A DNA stretch of 64,000 nucleotides. It comes from Labyrinthula sp. Ha (lineage: Eukaryota > Sar > Bigyra > Labyrinthulida > Labyrinthulaceae). Location: NCBI GenBank assembly GCA_015227615.1, contig JAALGZ010000035.1, positions 1 to 64,000 of the forward strand, read 5' to 3'. The notes beneath the pieces are model-generated. The model did not search any database, was not told the origin of the DNA, and saw nothing but the letters and a program-made list of their open reading frames with translations. The number at the start of each line of letters is the position of its first letter. Positions within the stretch are counted from its first letter, which is position 1. The position numbers and the translations under genes were made by a program. Below are positions 36,240 through 47,919 of this stretch, piece by piece.

Positions 36240-36515
36240 TTAAACAGCTTTATTTCCTGCATAAACTCGAGCTCCTATTTCAGCCATGTAGTAAAATAAA
36301 AGAGAAAGCATAAAGATGCTAAAAAGGTAAAAACAAATCAGCTGTTTTCCTTGTATTCCTTTCGTTCTTTCAGAAGAATCATCTATTATAACCGTACGCC
36401 TAATCTTCAACTCTTGTAATTGTTTTTCTCTGTTCATATTATTCGCTTCCAGGTCTTCTTCATCAGGTCTAGAAGAAATATTTGTACTTTTAACATCTTC
36501 TTTTTTCGAATTCAT
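36240..36515 (-). CDS. small single-pass membrane protein, unknown
   Basis: A 91-residue frame with an ATG start. The first 60 residues are charged and polar with many K/E/D/N residues; a hydrophobic segment follows (about 60-77, ICFYLFSIFMLSLLFYYM) and then a short tail with basic residues. The layout suggests a tail-anchored-like or type II protein of an inner membrane system. The family was not recognised. Its composition and position, in the gene cluster after the oxygenase, make it more credible than the random frames of the deserts, but it could still be chance. Confidence 0.45.
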   Translation of the reverse strand: MNSKKEDVKSTNISSRPDEEDLEANNMNREKQLQELKIRRTVIIDDSSERTKGIQGKQLICFYLFSIFMLSLLFYYMAEIGARVYAGNKAV

Positions 36516-36574
36516 TTCTGTTCTTTCTTTTTTAATTTGGTGCAGTTCATACTTGAACGATTTCGGAACAGTTT

Positions 36575-36577
<3 letters not shown>

Positions 36578-36609
<32 letters not shown>
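36578..36609. repeat. (AT)n microsatellite
   Basis: About 16 AT dinucleotides in a row, just upstream of the small membrane-protein gene. Confidence 0.95.
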
Positions 36610-36612
<3 letters not shown>

Positions 36613-37059
36613 TTATTCTAAGCAGTTTAGTAAGAGATACGATTATCGTAAAAGCTGCATCAAACGTATATTCATAAATTTCCACGATATCAAAAATAAC
36701 GATTCCGTAAGAATCTTACAGAGCAGAATTTTAACTTCTTACCGTGACTCTCGGTAACTAACGATAAATATAATATCAAAATTGAACAAAGAATGATTGA
36801 CATTAAGCACAATAATTGCAAGTTTAACATTAATTACTGTGAATAGTAATATGATAAGAAACGATAAAAAGAATCATTATTAACAAGGTTTTTTTGGAAA
36901 AGAAAATATGAAAAGAAAGAAATTTTTATAAATACCGGTAAGACTAAAGCAGATGAAAAACAGTCACCAATAAATAAAACAAAAGATTCTATATCAAATA
37001 CTATTGTTTCTTCTAAGTTTTACTGTCTCACCTCCTATAAGTTCAGGTGTATCAAAGAA

Positions 37060-39570
37060 TACGTCCTAACTATGAATACAAACATCCTTGCAATACAGAA
37101 AGTAGATAGAAAAGAAGCTGAATATCTCAAAAGAAGAAGTTTCTTTAAAGTAAACTGATTTATTATAGATGCTTTTGAATATAAAGATATAGAGAAAAAT
37201 GAAAATTAATAGTTTAGCTACTTATTTCAACAAGAATACAGACAAAGAAGCAGAAGAGGTATTAGATGAAGATAGGGTTTTATGTATTAAAACTAGGCTT
37301 TACAATAAACGTTACTATATTATTCATATCTATGTACATCATGCAGCTAAGAGAGCAAAAGATTATAACTTCTTCTTATCAAGATTCCAGAAAGTTTTCT
37401 CACTTAAACGAGAAAAGGATCTCATGATCATACTAGGTGAATAGAGCGCCCAAATACAACACAACGAAGTAGCAAAACAACGGCGGATATGGATATTCAA
37501 TCAGAAATAATAGAAATTAGAAATTATTTCTCGACTTCTTGTTCAAATATAATCTCATCATCATCAACTTAAGTTTCGCTACATGTGCAAAGAAATTCAA
37601 TAGTGATGTAGCTTATTATACAAAACGCAAAAAAATAATCAAAAGCACTCAAAAATAGATTTCAACATAACGTGTAAGAGCAGCACCCAATTATTCCAAA
37701 AAATGCGGATAAAAAAGTTAGGAGAAAAGATTCACTGTAGAAAAGAGTTTGGTCATCAACCAATTGAGGAACTAGTTTCACATAAGTTCAAGAAATTCTT
37801 CAACAATAGTCAACGAATTTATCGGAACTAAAAAGAGCTCTTCAAAGTAGGTGTAAACCGGTGGAAAACAGACGATGAAGTACGAAAAGATTTCGAAGAA
37901 AAATATCCAAACTCTGACCATCAAACGAGCCTGCAAAGCAACCAAGCCAAAACTTCAAGAATATTCAAGTCAACCATGAAGAAAGCAATTGAGAACTGTA
38001 TCACACTGGTAGCATAAAAAAGACTTTAGAGAACATCCTACAACAAAACAGGTACTCTATTTGAAATAAGACGACGACAATGGAAACCCCTGACCGCTAA
38101 TGAATCTAAAATGATAAAGAAAAATATAAAAGAAAGTACCTTGGATGACTACAAAACCTGGATGGATCTTCAAGTAAGAAGAATAGAAGCAGCTATGTCA
38201 AAAAAATAGTATTCATGAAGCTTTCAAACAAGCAGAAAGGATAGTAGGGAGAAAACGGAAACCTCAACACACCATTACCATGGAAGATGGAAAATATCTA
38301 AACAATAGAAGCGAGTAAAAGTATTCCAAAAATATCTTGAACTCACTAAGAGAAGCAGTGAAAAAACGTCATGAACACTGAAATGAGCAACCACAAAGTT
38401 AACATTGAAGACGTCAATACATATCTAACAACTTGAACTAACCCCAAGGGATAGTCAAAAAGTTCAAGAACTACAGATCCCCCAGACCTGATAATCCCAA
38501 GCAAAATCCTGAAGAAAAAGGTAACCATATTAGAATACCTACAATAACTCATAAAAAAATTTTGGATCCAAGTGGTTTGAACAAAGATGAACTTGTATCT
38601 CCTTCCACGAGACCGATCATGCTCACATACAGAAAAGAGGGTTGCCAACACCCATTCAACTATGTGGCCATTTTTTTCTCAGTACTTCCTACAAACTTGT
38701 CACTAAGAAAACAAATAGTAGACTGAAGAGTACTCTAGAAAGAACGGAGAGAGATATCAGTATGGGGTCAACTAAAACACAAGGACATAGTAAAAGACCC
38801 ATGCCCCCTTGAACCACTGTAAACCCAGTCAATTTGAGAATACGAAATGCCCGGTTTATTCATAGACTTAGATAAAAGCATCTGACTCTTGTCAAAATCC
38901 GTTCCTTGAACTTTATTTAAGAAAGGAAAGTTTCTGCTAATTATGTCAACATATTTCTTTTCTTATATAAATATATTGCAGTTCAGCTAAAACTAGAAAA
39001 ACATATCAGCTACAGAGTAGAAGTGAAAAAAGGCGTGCTGCAGGGTGTTTAACTGGGGAAATGCTATTTGTTCTTGCACTATAGTTCTTGCTTCATATAA
39101 TATTAGAAAGGTAAGCCTGAGCATTCCAGAAGCAGAGTTCTCTTTTCAAAATATTCATGGATTCGCTTATGACCTTTGTATCTCGAGTAATGATAGAAAC
39201 ACCTCGAAATACCTCGTTCAACGCGCAGAAAACCTTCAAAAATATTTAGACTAAGAATAAATATATAGAAAACCTAATTCATGGGAATAATCAAGAGCAG
39301 GATGCTTGGTAATAAGCTTTCAAACACTGCAATGGAACATCAGACCAGTAAACATACCTACATCTCTTGTTCCCAAAACTTGGCTTCAAATAATGTCTTT
39401 GTAGAACATGCAGCACAGTATCTTGGACATGAAACTGTGATGATTTTGAGTGAGAAGAAAATTGACGCAGTCGCTGTAGTTAAACGAAACTTTCTTTATA
39501 ATTACATCACAATAGAAACTGGCTTGGAAATATATTTGCGACTAATCAAAGGCGCCTAACTGTTAAATAT
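37060..39570 (+). mobile_element. decayed non-LTR retrotransposon (LINE, RTE-like)
   Basis: Broken plus-strand frames follow LINE order. The endonuclease remnant at about 37080-37444 has NTNILAIQKVD (like the DILAIQET start) and ends KREKDLMIILGE, matching the RDMLIVMGDFN motif. A linker rich in K/W/R follows (37650-38300). Reverse transcriptase scraps include PDLIIPSKILKKK (about 38490), FFLSTSYKLVTKKTNSRLK (about 38670-38730), GLFIDLDKSI (about 38855, like FIDYEKAFDSV), VEVKKGVLQGV (about 39030, like GVRQGD), and HGFAYDLCISSND (about 39160) where the catalytic FADD has become FAYD. Stop codons and frame changes are frequent, so it is inactive. The 5' and 3' ends are approximate, and clade assignment rests only on motif spelling. 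Confidence 0.8.
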
Positions 39571-39904
39571 ATTGTCATAGATAAAGCGGTCATACGTGAA
39601 ACTATAAATAATCCATAGTTAAGAATGAAAGGTGCTAACGAGGTTCTTTGCGGCTAGAAGCGATATTGAGAAACAATTCTATTACACCCAGAGGAAAGAA
39701 GAATGTGGTAAGAACTCGTGCAGTATCCATTGTACAATATGATAATAAATTCAGGAACCTGAGGGAAAGAAAATAAGGAAAGCCCTCGCTCAATTGCATC
39801 GGGAATCGACACACAGCTTTCTCCAATCCAAACCAGCATAACAAGTAGAACATGCAAAGAAGGTCGATACCCTTAGACCAGGATAAGTAAATATTTTAAA
39901 CATA

Positions 39905-40614
39905 ACAAACAAGAAAAAAGAATGGTTAGAAGAATGTTCGAGCTTGGAAACTGATAGGGAGCTAAAGACAACTACGAGGGAATTGGAGCAACATATCTTT
40001 CCTCAAGAGCCGCCTGTATCTTGCAACTTGGAAGCATCCTCGGAACACTTTGATATACCTCTGGAATAATATGAACCTTATTGCCCCTTCAGCCACCACC
40101 ACCCAGGAAGAACGAACTATCGCGACCTTAGTTATCCTCCTACCTTGTAACGGCGACCACTATATCCCCATGGACGGCTATGAAGAAACAAGAATATATA
40201 GAAATACTTTCACACTACATGAACATTACTCAGATTATCCTAATCCAGTGATCCATTTAACTCCCATGTACATTCGAAATAGTTTGAGGCTTTCTAGGCT
40301 TCTTGAACGACTAGTTGATGGTAGCTTAGCTGAACCTCTTCATATACAACAATTTTCTAATATGCTCTCAAGAAAATCCATAAAAACATAGAAAGTTGCG
40401 CAGTTCTTTTCAAATATGTTGACAATTGCCTCTGGAATTACTGCTTTTAAATTTGGAGCTTCAAAAGAGTCATTTCGCAATATCAGATCCTTTTCATGGT
40501 TTCTTGTATGGTTTGTCAATTTCGATTCAGACTATCCACATATTTTGCAAAACCACTAGTATGGACGAGAAAATGTATTTGCTGAGTATACCGGGAAAAC
40601 TGTCGCGATTATAG
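39905..40614 (+). pseudogene. decayed coding region, family unknown
   Basis: Directly beyond the LINE there is a zone with richer base composition and long open stretches: about 50 codons from 39905 (RELEQHIFPQEPPVSC), then 113 codons at 40050-40391 (GDHYIPMDGYEE, LRLSRLLERLVDGSLAEPLH), with open sequence continuing afterwards. It lacks a proper start and is interrupted, so it is not a working gene as read. It may belong to another transposon or a dead host gene; I recognise no domain. Confidence 0.35.
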
Positions 40615-43600
40615 CAATATTTTACCGAAATTGTATTACTCGGTTTATTTTAGTAGACAGTAGAACCACTAGATGGGAATTTACCTTAGTGAGCGATTAG
40701 CAAAACTCGGTGTCCTAAGGTAAACGCATTGGCATATTTTCAGATGTAATACCTTATCGTACCTTGACTACTTACTATTAAATCGACATTTTAGCTCTTT
40801 AATACTGTTTCATGTTATGAGAAATAGGTTATTTTTTAGAGCTATTTTCATAGTATGGCATAATTTGGGATTGTTGAACTGCCGTGGTATCATGAGCTGT
40901 CGTGAAATTAGACTTGTGTTCGAATTTTGTTCCCATAGTATATACTTAGTTAATGCAGAGAACCTTATGTTCACATTGATACATTATATCAATATATTGC
41001 ATGATGAAGTGTGGCTTAGAATATTTGGAGACTAACTTATATTCAACATCAATTTATTAATAAACACAAAGCACAAAACTGCACAAGATGATGGTTGAAA
41101 TACTTCATCCGCTAATTAAAAAGATGTAAAAGAACAAGGGTATCATGGATCGCAAAATAGGAGCATACCTCCCCTAGCTGCATAATGTAAGAGTCAAAAT
41201 CACATAAAAAACCTGTACTACAATATCAGGGTTGTTAGTATGAATTTTTAGAAAGTGAGGCTATGAATATGAATTGGGCTGAAGCGTTACTGTTTTTTTT
41301 TTTACTTTTTAAGTTGCATTGTGGTAGCCTCGTAGTTTTATATACCTATAAAGATATTTTACTTACTTTTAATCATTTGTAATCACAGTTTTATCTTGCT
41401 CTGCATGATCCAGTTGGTTATATGTATTTATATGATAAAAGAAGGACTAGAGCACATTTATAAACACATTTTTCAGGGAATTTAAAATACCGCAGGATGT
41501 TTTTTTTTATTTTTTTCATAGGTTTGTAGCATATATATATGATGGGGCTTGTTATCAAATTCTCGTAGTATAAACTTTTCATTGAGTTTCTGTGCCACAG
41601 TCTTAGGCTATTAATTTGTCTCCTAACTACTTAATTCACCTAACTTAAGGACCAAATTATGAATATTCTACTATTCTAAGAGCATTAATTTTTAATGAAC
41701 TTAATGTTTCTTGAGGTAGGCTTTAAACCAATAACATACACATTTATGAACAAGCTCAAATATTAACAAAAATGTAGAACTTCTTGAGATAGAGATATCA
41801 CATATATATAGTAAACGTAGCTACACATGCTACAGTCATCCAAAATGTATGGCTGTGCACACAATCTATTAATAAGTAACTAGATTATTAAAATCTAAAT
41901 TGAGAGATATGTTGTGAGGAGTTAAATTTCTTGCTTCTGCTTGAGATGATCGACTACATTATTCAAAGATAATTTCTTATGGCGAAGTTAAAAGGTTCTC
42001 TAGAATAGAAAAAAATATTTACAATATCCTCTAATGAGCTAGAAAACTATGTTGAACTTTCCCAACCCATTCAATATTTGATGTTAATTCCCTTTAGGAT
42101 GAAGTTATGCTGTTTACATATTGTTTCTGAGTTACTAATGTGGAGATGAGATAATTAACCCTAGTTGGGAAGACTTTGTGTCTTTTCATATCCCGTGGAT
42201 TTGATCCGTACTCTTTGGGTTTAGTTCCTGTAGATATATGAACTCATTCGGAAAAATTGTATCGCCATGATATAAACAGCCCCCTCAGTATGCTTTCTAT
42301 TCCATTGCCGAGCAAATTTTACTGTTCTCTGTACCAATTGTTGCTGCTTCTACATTCTTGTCAGAATCTTCTTAGCAAGTTTCTCGGTATTTTCTGCAAT
42401 TACTCTTAACTCTTTGACAATGTGTTTGTCCAGATTTCGGTTTTTAACTATATGTAAGGATGGTATGAAAAGTAAGGATTTTATTAGGATTTCTTTATTT
42501 CATTATATACTGAAGTATATGAAAAAAAAACCTAACCAATTTTCTAATCTTTGCTTGCAAGGGATAATTCATTTTCCAAAACAAGAGGATAAATATGCCA
42601 ATACTGTGGAGCTTAGTTCCATAGCATAGTAGCTTGGACACTGGTTTATTTCTTGCAATTTACCAGCACAGAGTATACCCGAGTCAGGTTCATGTATTGA
42701 TGACTCCTTTTGTATGTTGCACGGCCATAACTCAATCCGTACTCTTATACATAGTTCCATATCATAATCTATGGTATTAATGACATTTAAACAATGAGAC
42801 ACTACCATGATATCTGTTGCAATTCTAGTGATCAAGATTACCCCGAACAAGCCTTCATTATCTCGTCATGTATCTTATTAGTGACAACATAACCAACTTC
42901 AGTCAGAAACATCTTTGTTTTACCTATTCTTTGTACATTAGATATATTTCCTATCTTCTGTATTCGATAGGTAAAGTAGATTATATATTCACTTTATTTT
43001 TATTTCAAAGCAATATCATCGGCAAAAGTAAGGTAGTTATGTTTTATGTGATCAGCTTTTGGGCTACATATAGTGTTTTGCAGGAAGAATTTGTGATATG
43101 ATTGAGAAAAAATCTAAATATGTCAGGTGTATAAAATCCAGTTTTGTTAGCTGAGCTCCAAATACAGCGTCCTGGTGAATTTTTTTTCTGGCTCCATTAG
43201 TTTCTGGTATGTTGACTCTGTTGACAGAGAGACTCGATGCATAGCAAATAGGAACTCTCCTCAAATACTTTGATCTTCAAAACTTCTCTTGAAATCAAGG
43301 AAACAAAAATTCTTTATGCCATACTTTCTTGTCTTCTCTTACTTTTTTCCTTTAATAGGGCATTAAAATGCGAAGTTCGTATAACTTTTTCAGAAAAAAA
43401 ACACACACCTTCATATAATCAGCAAAGGGCTCTTACTTTTCTTGGTTTTGGCATATAGGGATGACTTGATTAAGAAAACAGGGGAGTTAAGCCCAGAATT
43501 TTACTCTGCCATAAGATTTGCACTCGCAGCTGCATCCACAGATATAGCTTCTCTTGCTACAAATGTATTCTAAAATTATTAACCTATTTATCAGATGCTG

Positions 43601-45221
43601 CATAGTTAGTAAAGACTATAGATTCATACATAGAGTTGCTTTCTGTTTAGATCAAATTTTAAAAGAGCCTGTAGCTCTCTATGAATACTTGAGGATTGTT
43701 TAATTAACCCCTCTATGTTTTTAGGCGTCATGTAGTTGTTCCTCAAGAAACATTTTGGAATGAACTTGGCTAAGCTTAATTTACCTGGGTAAATAATTTC
43801 ATTCCCCCCCCGAATGCTTAAAATTCATGTGTCTAAGTGGATTAACATTAATGATCTAGTATATTAACCTAGCAGCTTAGCTTAATCTAATTTTTATTGT
43901 TTAAGCTCTAGGTATTAATTCCCTTATAGATAATAGTGTTATTTACTCACTTCTCTGCTTAAGCCTCAAGTATGCTCATTTTTGCTTAAACATAATTTTA
44001 AGTTCACTAATTTATGAATTGTCAACATTTTATTACTGATCAACGTAAATAGTACTATTTTCGTGGTTGATAGTCAATTGGATTAAAAAATATAGGTGCT
44101 TAGCTGTTTGAAATACTTGGATGATATTTAATAAAGTGTACAGAACCTGTATAGTATTAGAAGTTCTAACAGAAAATCACCTGTGTATCATTATATGACC
44201 AAGAAGATTGGGGTAAACTTTCAGGTCTACTTGCTGGGGTATTTGATTCGGCAGAGTAGTGTTTCGTACTATTCTTTTATAAGTACATCTAGCACTTGAT
44301 TAGCACGGTATCACATACTAGGAACGAAACCTCTAGATTACGAAAACTGACTTGTTTAGGCTATTTGATGCGTGATTTTCCCTAAACTGTAAGAGATATA
44401 TTAAAAATGCCAAGATCTTCATGGTAATCCATATCTAGTCAATGACTTTTTTCAGAGTCTTAATCACTAAAAAAACTAATGGCATGCTAAAACAGGACAT
44501 CTATTCATACTGAATATAAAAGTATTTTCTCCCTATGTGTGTCACATTTACTCTTTTCGTGTCAAGGTGCCACTCAAGCAGATTGCTATAATCGGATTCC
44601 GCTAATCCATGCAAGAATGATAGTTTAATAACAGAGGCAAATAAATAACTAAAGTACTCTTCTGGGATAAAAGATTTTGTCCACCTCAGCGACTGGTAGT
44701 ATTTCTAGCCTTAGATTACTGTCTTTCCTTTGGCATCTCTTTGGGCAAACGTACTTCAACTTCAACTGGAAAACCACATCTTTCAGGCTTCTCAGCGACA
44801 ACTCACTATTTTTGTTATACGCATAAAATGCATAAATCCATCTAAAATCCTAAATGAAACAGTTCTAGGTTTTAATGGGTGTCTTTAGCAGAATGGGCAG
44901 AAATGCCACTAGGTATACCAAGTGGTATACTTTAGCATAACTAGTGGTGAAATAAATCAGGATCTAGTAATGGGCTTAAAGTAACTAGAGAAGTAATTAG
45001 CAATCAGTTATTAATAGCAATATAGAGTTTAGAACATGACAAAGCTGTTATTTTTTCTATGAGTTATATTTATATTACTTAAGTGATTCGACAAAATTCC
45101 ATTTTCACTAGTTTACAATAATATATATTTATTGTTGATCAAAAACTAAGCAGTATTTTTATGCGATGAAATCAAGGAATCAGATCACCATTATAAAATA
45201 TAAAAGAATACTAGATTGAAA
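40615..45221. other. 4.6-kb AT-rich desert
   Basis: No intact gene was found. A coding remnant is at 43385-43573 (+). A short protein-like minus-strand stretch (VEVEVRLPKEMPKE) lies near 44725-44815. Otherwise there are only short frames without motifs. Confidence 0.5.
43385..43573 (+). pseudogene. coding remnant, faintly EamA-transporter-like
   Basis: An open stretch of about 62 codons whose second half (KKTGELSPEFYSAIRFALAA) has a strongly protein-like makeup. It faintly resembles the GxLSPxxxxxLRFxLAA block of EamA/drug-metabolite transporters. No start or upstream exon could be placed, so it is treated as a fragment. Confidence 0.25.
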
Positions 45222-45711
45222 TTAGCTTTTTCTTATTTTTTTTTGGTGAATTATTTCTTGAAACTTTTCACTCAAAAGTTCTAGTTTTCTCAACTTCTGC
45301 TTCATTACTTTAATCTCCTCGGCTGAATGTTCATGAACTTTTTCAAAACTCACAACAGTAACTTTCTCAGGATCCAAGTCATAGAACAGCTAATTTCAAA
45401 AATAATATATTTTATTACCTTTATATAACCTATTAAATAAGTATAGCTTAATTAATACCTGGATTTGATGTGCATGTTTTTCTACAAACTGGACAGGAGA
45501 TTTTATTAGTTCTAGTAGAAAGTTTGCTTGCGCAAGAATAATGGAAAATATGTCCACATATTATAAGAGTTATTAACTATAGATATAAAAAAAAGGAGAA
45601 GAAAACATTATTGTACATTGACTTTAGACATATAGCACACTTTGGAACATATACTAAACCTATCTTGGTTCCTGGTGGATATTCAATAGTTCTATTCTCT
45701 TTTTTGGTCAT
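45222..45711 (-). CDS. RING-H2 protein 1, four exons with an 11-nt microexon
   Basis: Too fragmented to show as a single frame. Exons 45711-45607, 45576-45459, 45429-45419 (11 nt) and 45389-45222 are joined over introns of 30, 29 and 29 nt, all GT...AG, giving 133 residues. The RING reads KCAIC ... ICGHIFHYSC ... CPVCRK, a C3H2C3 (RING-H2) pattern. The microexon (GTTATATAAAG) completes GYIK, and exon 4 continues LFYDLD, echoing the CPQCR...NKLFFDL order of TRAIP-type RING proteins. The C terminus is a charged helix (about 90-130). It probably binds zinc and acts as an E3 ubiquitin ligase or RING adaptor. Exon layout, residue order and microexon are shared with the gene at 49515, which strongly supports the model. 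Confidence 0.85.
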
Positions 45712-45936
45712 TGTATTTTATTTGAATATTATATTTCGTGATATATTTATTTTATATTATAGTTATAATATTAAACCGAAAAAATACTTTATAAAATAAA
45801 GTTTATTTTTATAAGAAGAAAAAGGATGAGTTTAATAGAAGAATATAAGATGGATTAAGAAGCTAGCAGTTCGGTTCTTTCTCAAAATATAGAACTAGAC
45901 TTATTTAGATTCTCTCTTAGGTCTTATATTCTGTTC

Positions 45937-47919
45937 TTAATTGAAAAACTCACTCTTGGGTACAGATAAGTAAAATCCCTTTGCAGTTTTAATTGCAACT
46001 CGACCACCTCCAAGCAGTTGATACTTAAATAGTTCGTTCTCTCCAATTTCATCAGCGGCTTTAAGCTCACCACCACCACCATTTACAGCCGATATGTATT
46101 TACCATCCACTCTCTTCAAGGCAAACTTATTTTTCTTCACTTTCTCAAAGGTAAATTTCTGGTCACTCAAAGATATGACACTTGTGGCTGCTATGTCTGT
46201 AACATCCTTTAATTGAGACAAATACAAGCCTCGAGCCGAAACAAAAGAAACAAGATCATTATCATAGTGTTCTACCCTAAATATCCCTTCCGGAGACAGC
46301 TCCTTTGAGTTTGCATTTAGCCTAGTGTTAGCTAGAGCATCGGAACTACGTAAAATAAAGTTTACATTCTTTTTTTTTAGTCCAGCTTGTTTTAGTAAAT
46401 CAGCTATGTCGCTTCGTGATTGATAGCCTATTGGGACTATAAAGAACAGGGCAATTTGTTTAAGAGTTTCCGGTGATAATTCTTCAATTCTTCGAGCTTT
46501 GAGAAAACTCTTCAACTCCACTACAAACAAATCTGGAGTCATGTTCTTGTATTTATTCTCGAGTATAGTAGAGTCAGCGGTACCTGGAAAGTGTAGGTTC
46601 ACAGATAGTTCAAGCTGTTTTAACCAAATCTCCCGAGAATGCTCTTCGTTTCTTAATGAATTTAATCGTCGGCTTACCACAATAAGTTCTTGAGCTTTGT
46701 TTTTTTTGTTAGAAAGTTCAAATAAATTATTTGAAACTAGAGACTTCAGCCCTGCTTCTTGAACTGTGTGATATTCGCGTTGTTTTTCAATTAACAAAGT
46801 TCTCAAGTTTAATACCTTCCTAAAGTGTCGGGAGTACTTCTTTCTAATCAACTCAAGATTATGCTCCTCTTGCATGAGTCTATGCCTGCGCTTAGGCCCA
46901 ACTGCATCCTTTATCTCTGGTGTCACAAGTATTATGGTAGATGTAAAGTCCGCACATAATAGTGAAACACCGATGCAAGCTCCTGCAAGTTCAAATGCTG
47001 CAGCGGCTTCACCTACAACTAAACCACCTGCAACTAATTCCTCACCAACAACAGCCAAAACCCCGCCCATTTCCAAAGCAAGCGGGGCAAGCAGAAGACC
47101 ACCACCAAGCAGCGCCGCGCCAATGGTTAGTGAGAGCCACAATGCAGTGTTGTTTCCTTTCGTTTTAGATTTGTTAATCTCTGTCTGAATACTGGCAACT
47201 TCATTCCTAAGTTTAATGAAATTAGTAGAGAAATCAGCTGAGGCATTTGATGCAATTCCCAGTTCACTCATAATTTGTTTCTGTATCACTTCCATTTCTT
47301 CATTCAGCTTTTTTACCTTTTGGAGAAATTCATCTTGTACCTGAGGTTCGGTTTCTTGAACACGAGAATTATTATCTAACAATATCTGGCGGCGCTTGTT
47401 GAGGTGTTTCTTGTACAGTTTACGATAGTTTTCTGGCAGCTTCTTCTTATTAGCCTGAGTTTTCATCCATTCTCCATTTAAAGGTCCAAAATGGTGTACA
47501 CGGCAGTTATTTCGGTCTTCTCCCAACTCTGTATAAACTACAGCTACACCGTGTTTCTTAGCTTTTTGAGTTAAAATTGGATACAAACCATGTTCTTTAT
47601 GTATTTTTACTACCCTAGTTCTTGGTCTGTCAGGGAAAATTTCTCTTTCTATCTGCATATTGACTGCAATCCAGTTGGCTAGAACACGGATTAGCATGTT
47701 CAATTTGTTTTGCGGCGTCTTCAAGGAGAAGTGGTTATCAACTGGCTCCCCGTTCTTGCCACAAAACTCAATGTAGCCACCATCTGCAGTGTCAAAAGCA
47801 CTGAAGGGATCGTCTTTAGACGGTGGCGATAGGAGTAGAATTTTAAAGGTAGATAGGCTCTCTTTTGTGGAACCTGACTTTTCTTCAACTGGCGCAGAGT
47901 TTATTTCCATTTGTCCCAT
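45937..47919 (-). CDS. 660-residue protein: coiled coil, hydrophobic hairpin, coiled coil, fascin-like beta-trefoil
   Basis: Intronless, ATG at 47919, no signal peptide. Residues 1-180 form an unrecognised, fairly basic domain. About 190-250 is heptad-like helix. About 259-332 is a long Gly/Ala-rich hydrophobic stretch (ALWLSLTIGAALLGGGLLLA...VVGEAAAAFELAG), long enough for two membrane-crossing helices. About 345-445 is again charged helix. About 544-656 resembles a fascin/beta-trefoil unit with repeated motifs (GLYLSQL, GKYISAVNG, FKYQLLGG, GFYLSVPK), which bind actin or sugars in known families. Paired helices around a hydrophobic hairpin recall alpha-helical pore formers (ClyA/HBL type) or membrane-remodelling proteins, but this is inference from layout only. 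It is flanked by two RING paralogues and near two NLP genes. Alternative: an intracellular membrane-tethering protein. Confidence 0.75.
   Translation of the reverse strand: MGQMEINSAPVEEKSGSTKESLSTFKILLLSPPSKDDPFSAFDTADGGYIEFCGKNGEPVDNHFSLKTPQNKLNMLIRVLANWIAVNMQIEREIFPDRPRTRVVKIHKEHGLYPILTQKAKKHGVAVVYTELGEDRNNCRVHHFGPLNGEWMKTQANKKKLPENYRKLYKKHLNKRRQILLDNNSRVQETEPQVQDEFLQKVKKLNEEMEVIQKQIMSELGIASNASADFSTNFIKLRNEVASIQTEINKSKTKGNNTALWLSLTIGAALLGGGLLLAPLALEMGGVLAVVGEELVAGGLVVGEAAAAFELAGACIGVSLLCADFTSTIILVTPEIKDAVGPKRRHRLMQEEHNLELIRKKYSRHFRKVLNLRTLLIEKQREYHTVQEAGLKSLVSNNLFELSNKKNKAQELIVVSRRLNSLRNEEHSREIWLKQLELSVNLHFPGTADSTILENKYKNMTPDLFVVELKSFLKARRIEELSPETLKQIALFFIVPIGYQSRSDIADLLKQAGLKKKNVNFILRSSDALANTRLNANSKELSPEGIFRVEHYDNDLVSFVSARGLYLSQLKDVTDIAATSVISLSDQKFTFEKVKKNKFALKRVDGKYISAVNGGGGELKAADEIGENELFKYQLLGGGRVAIKTAKGFYLSVPKSEFFN

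Noticed and set aside
39045-39254. 69-codon frame as an independent gene
   Set aside because: It is the reverse transcriptase scrap of the decayed LINE (HGFAYDLCISSND).
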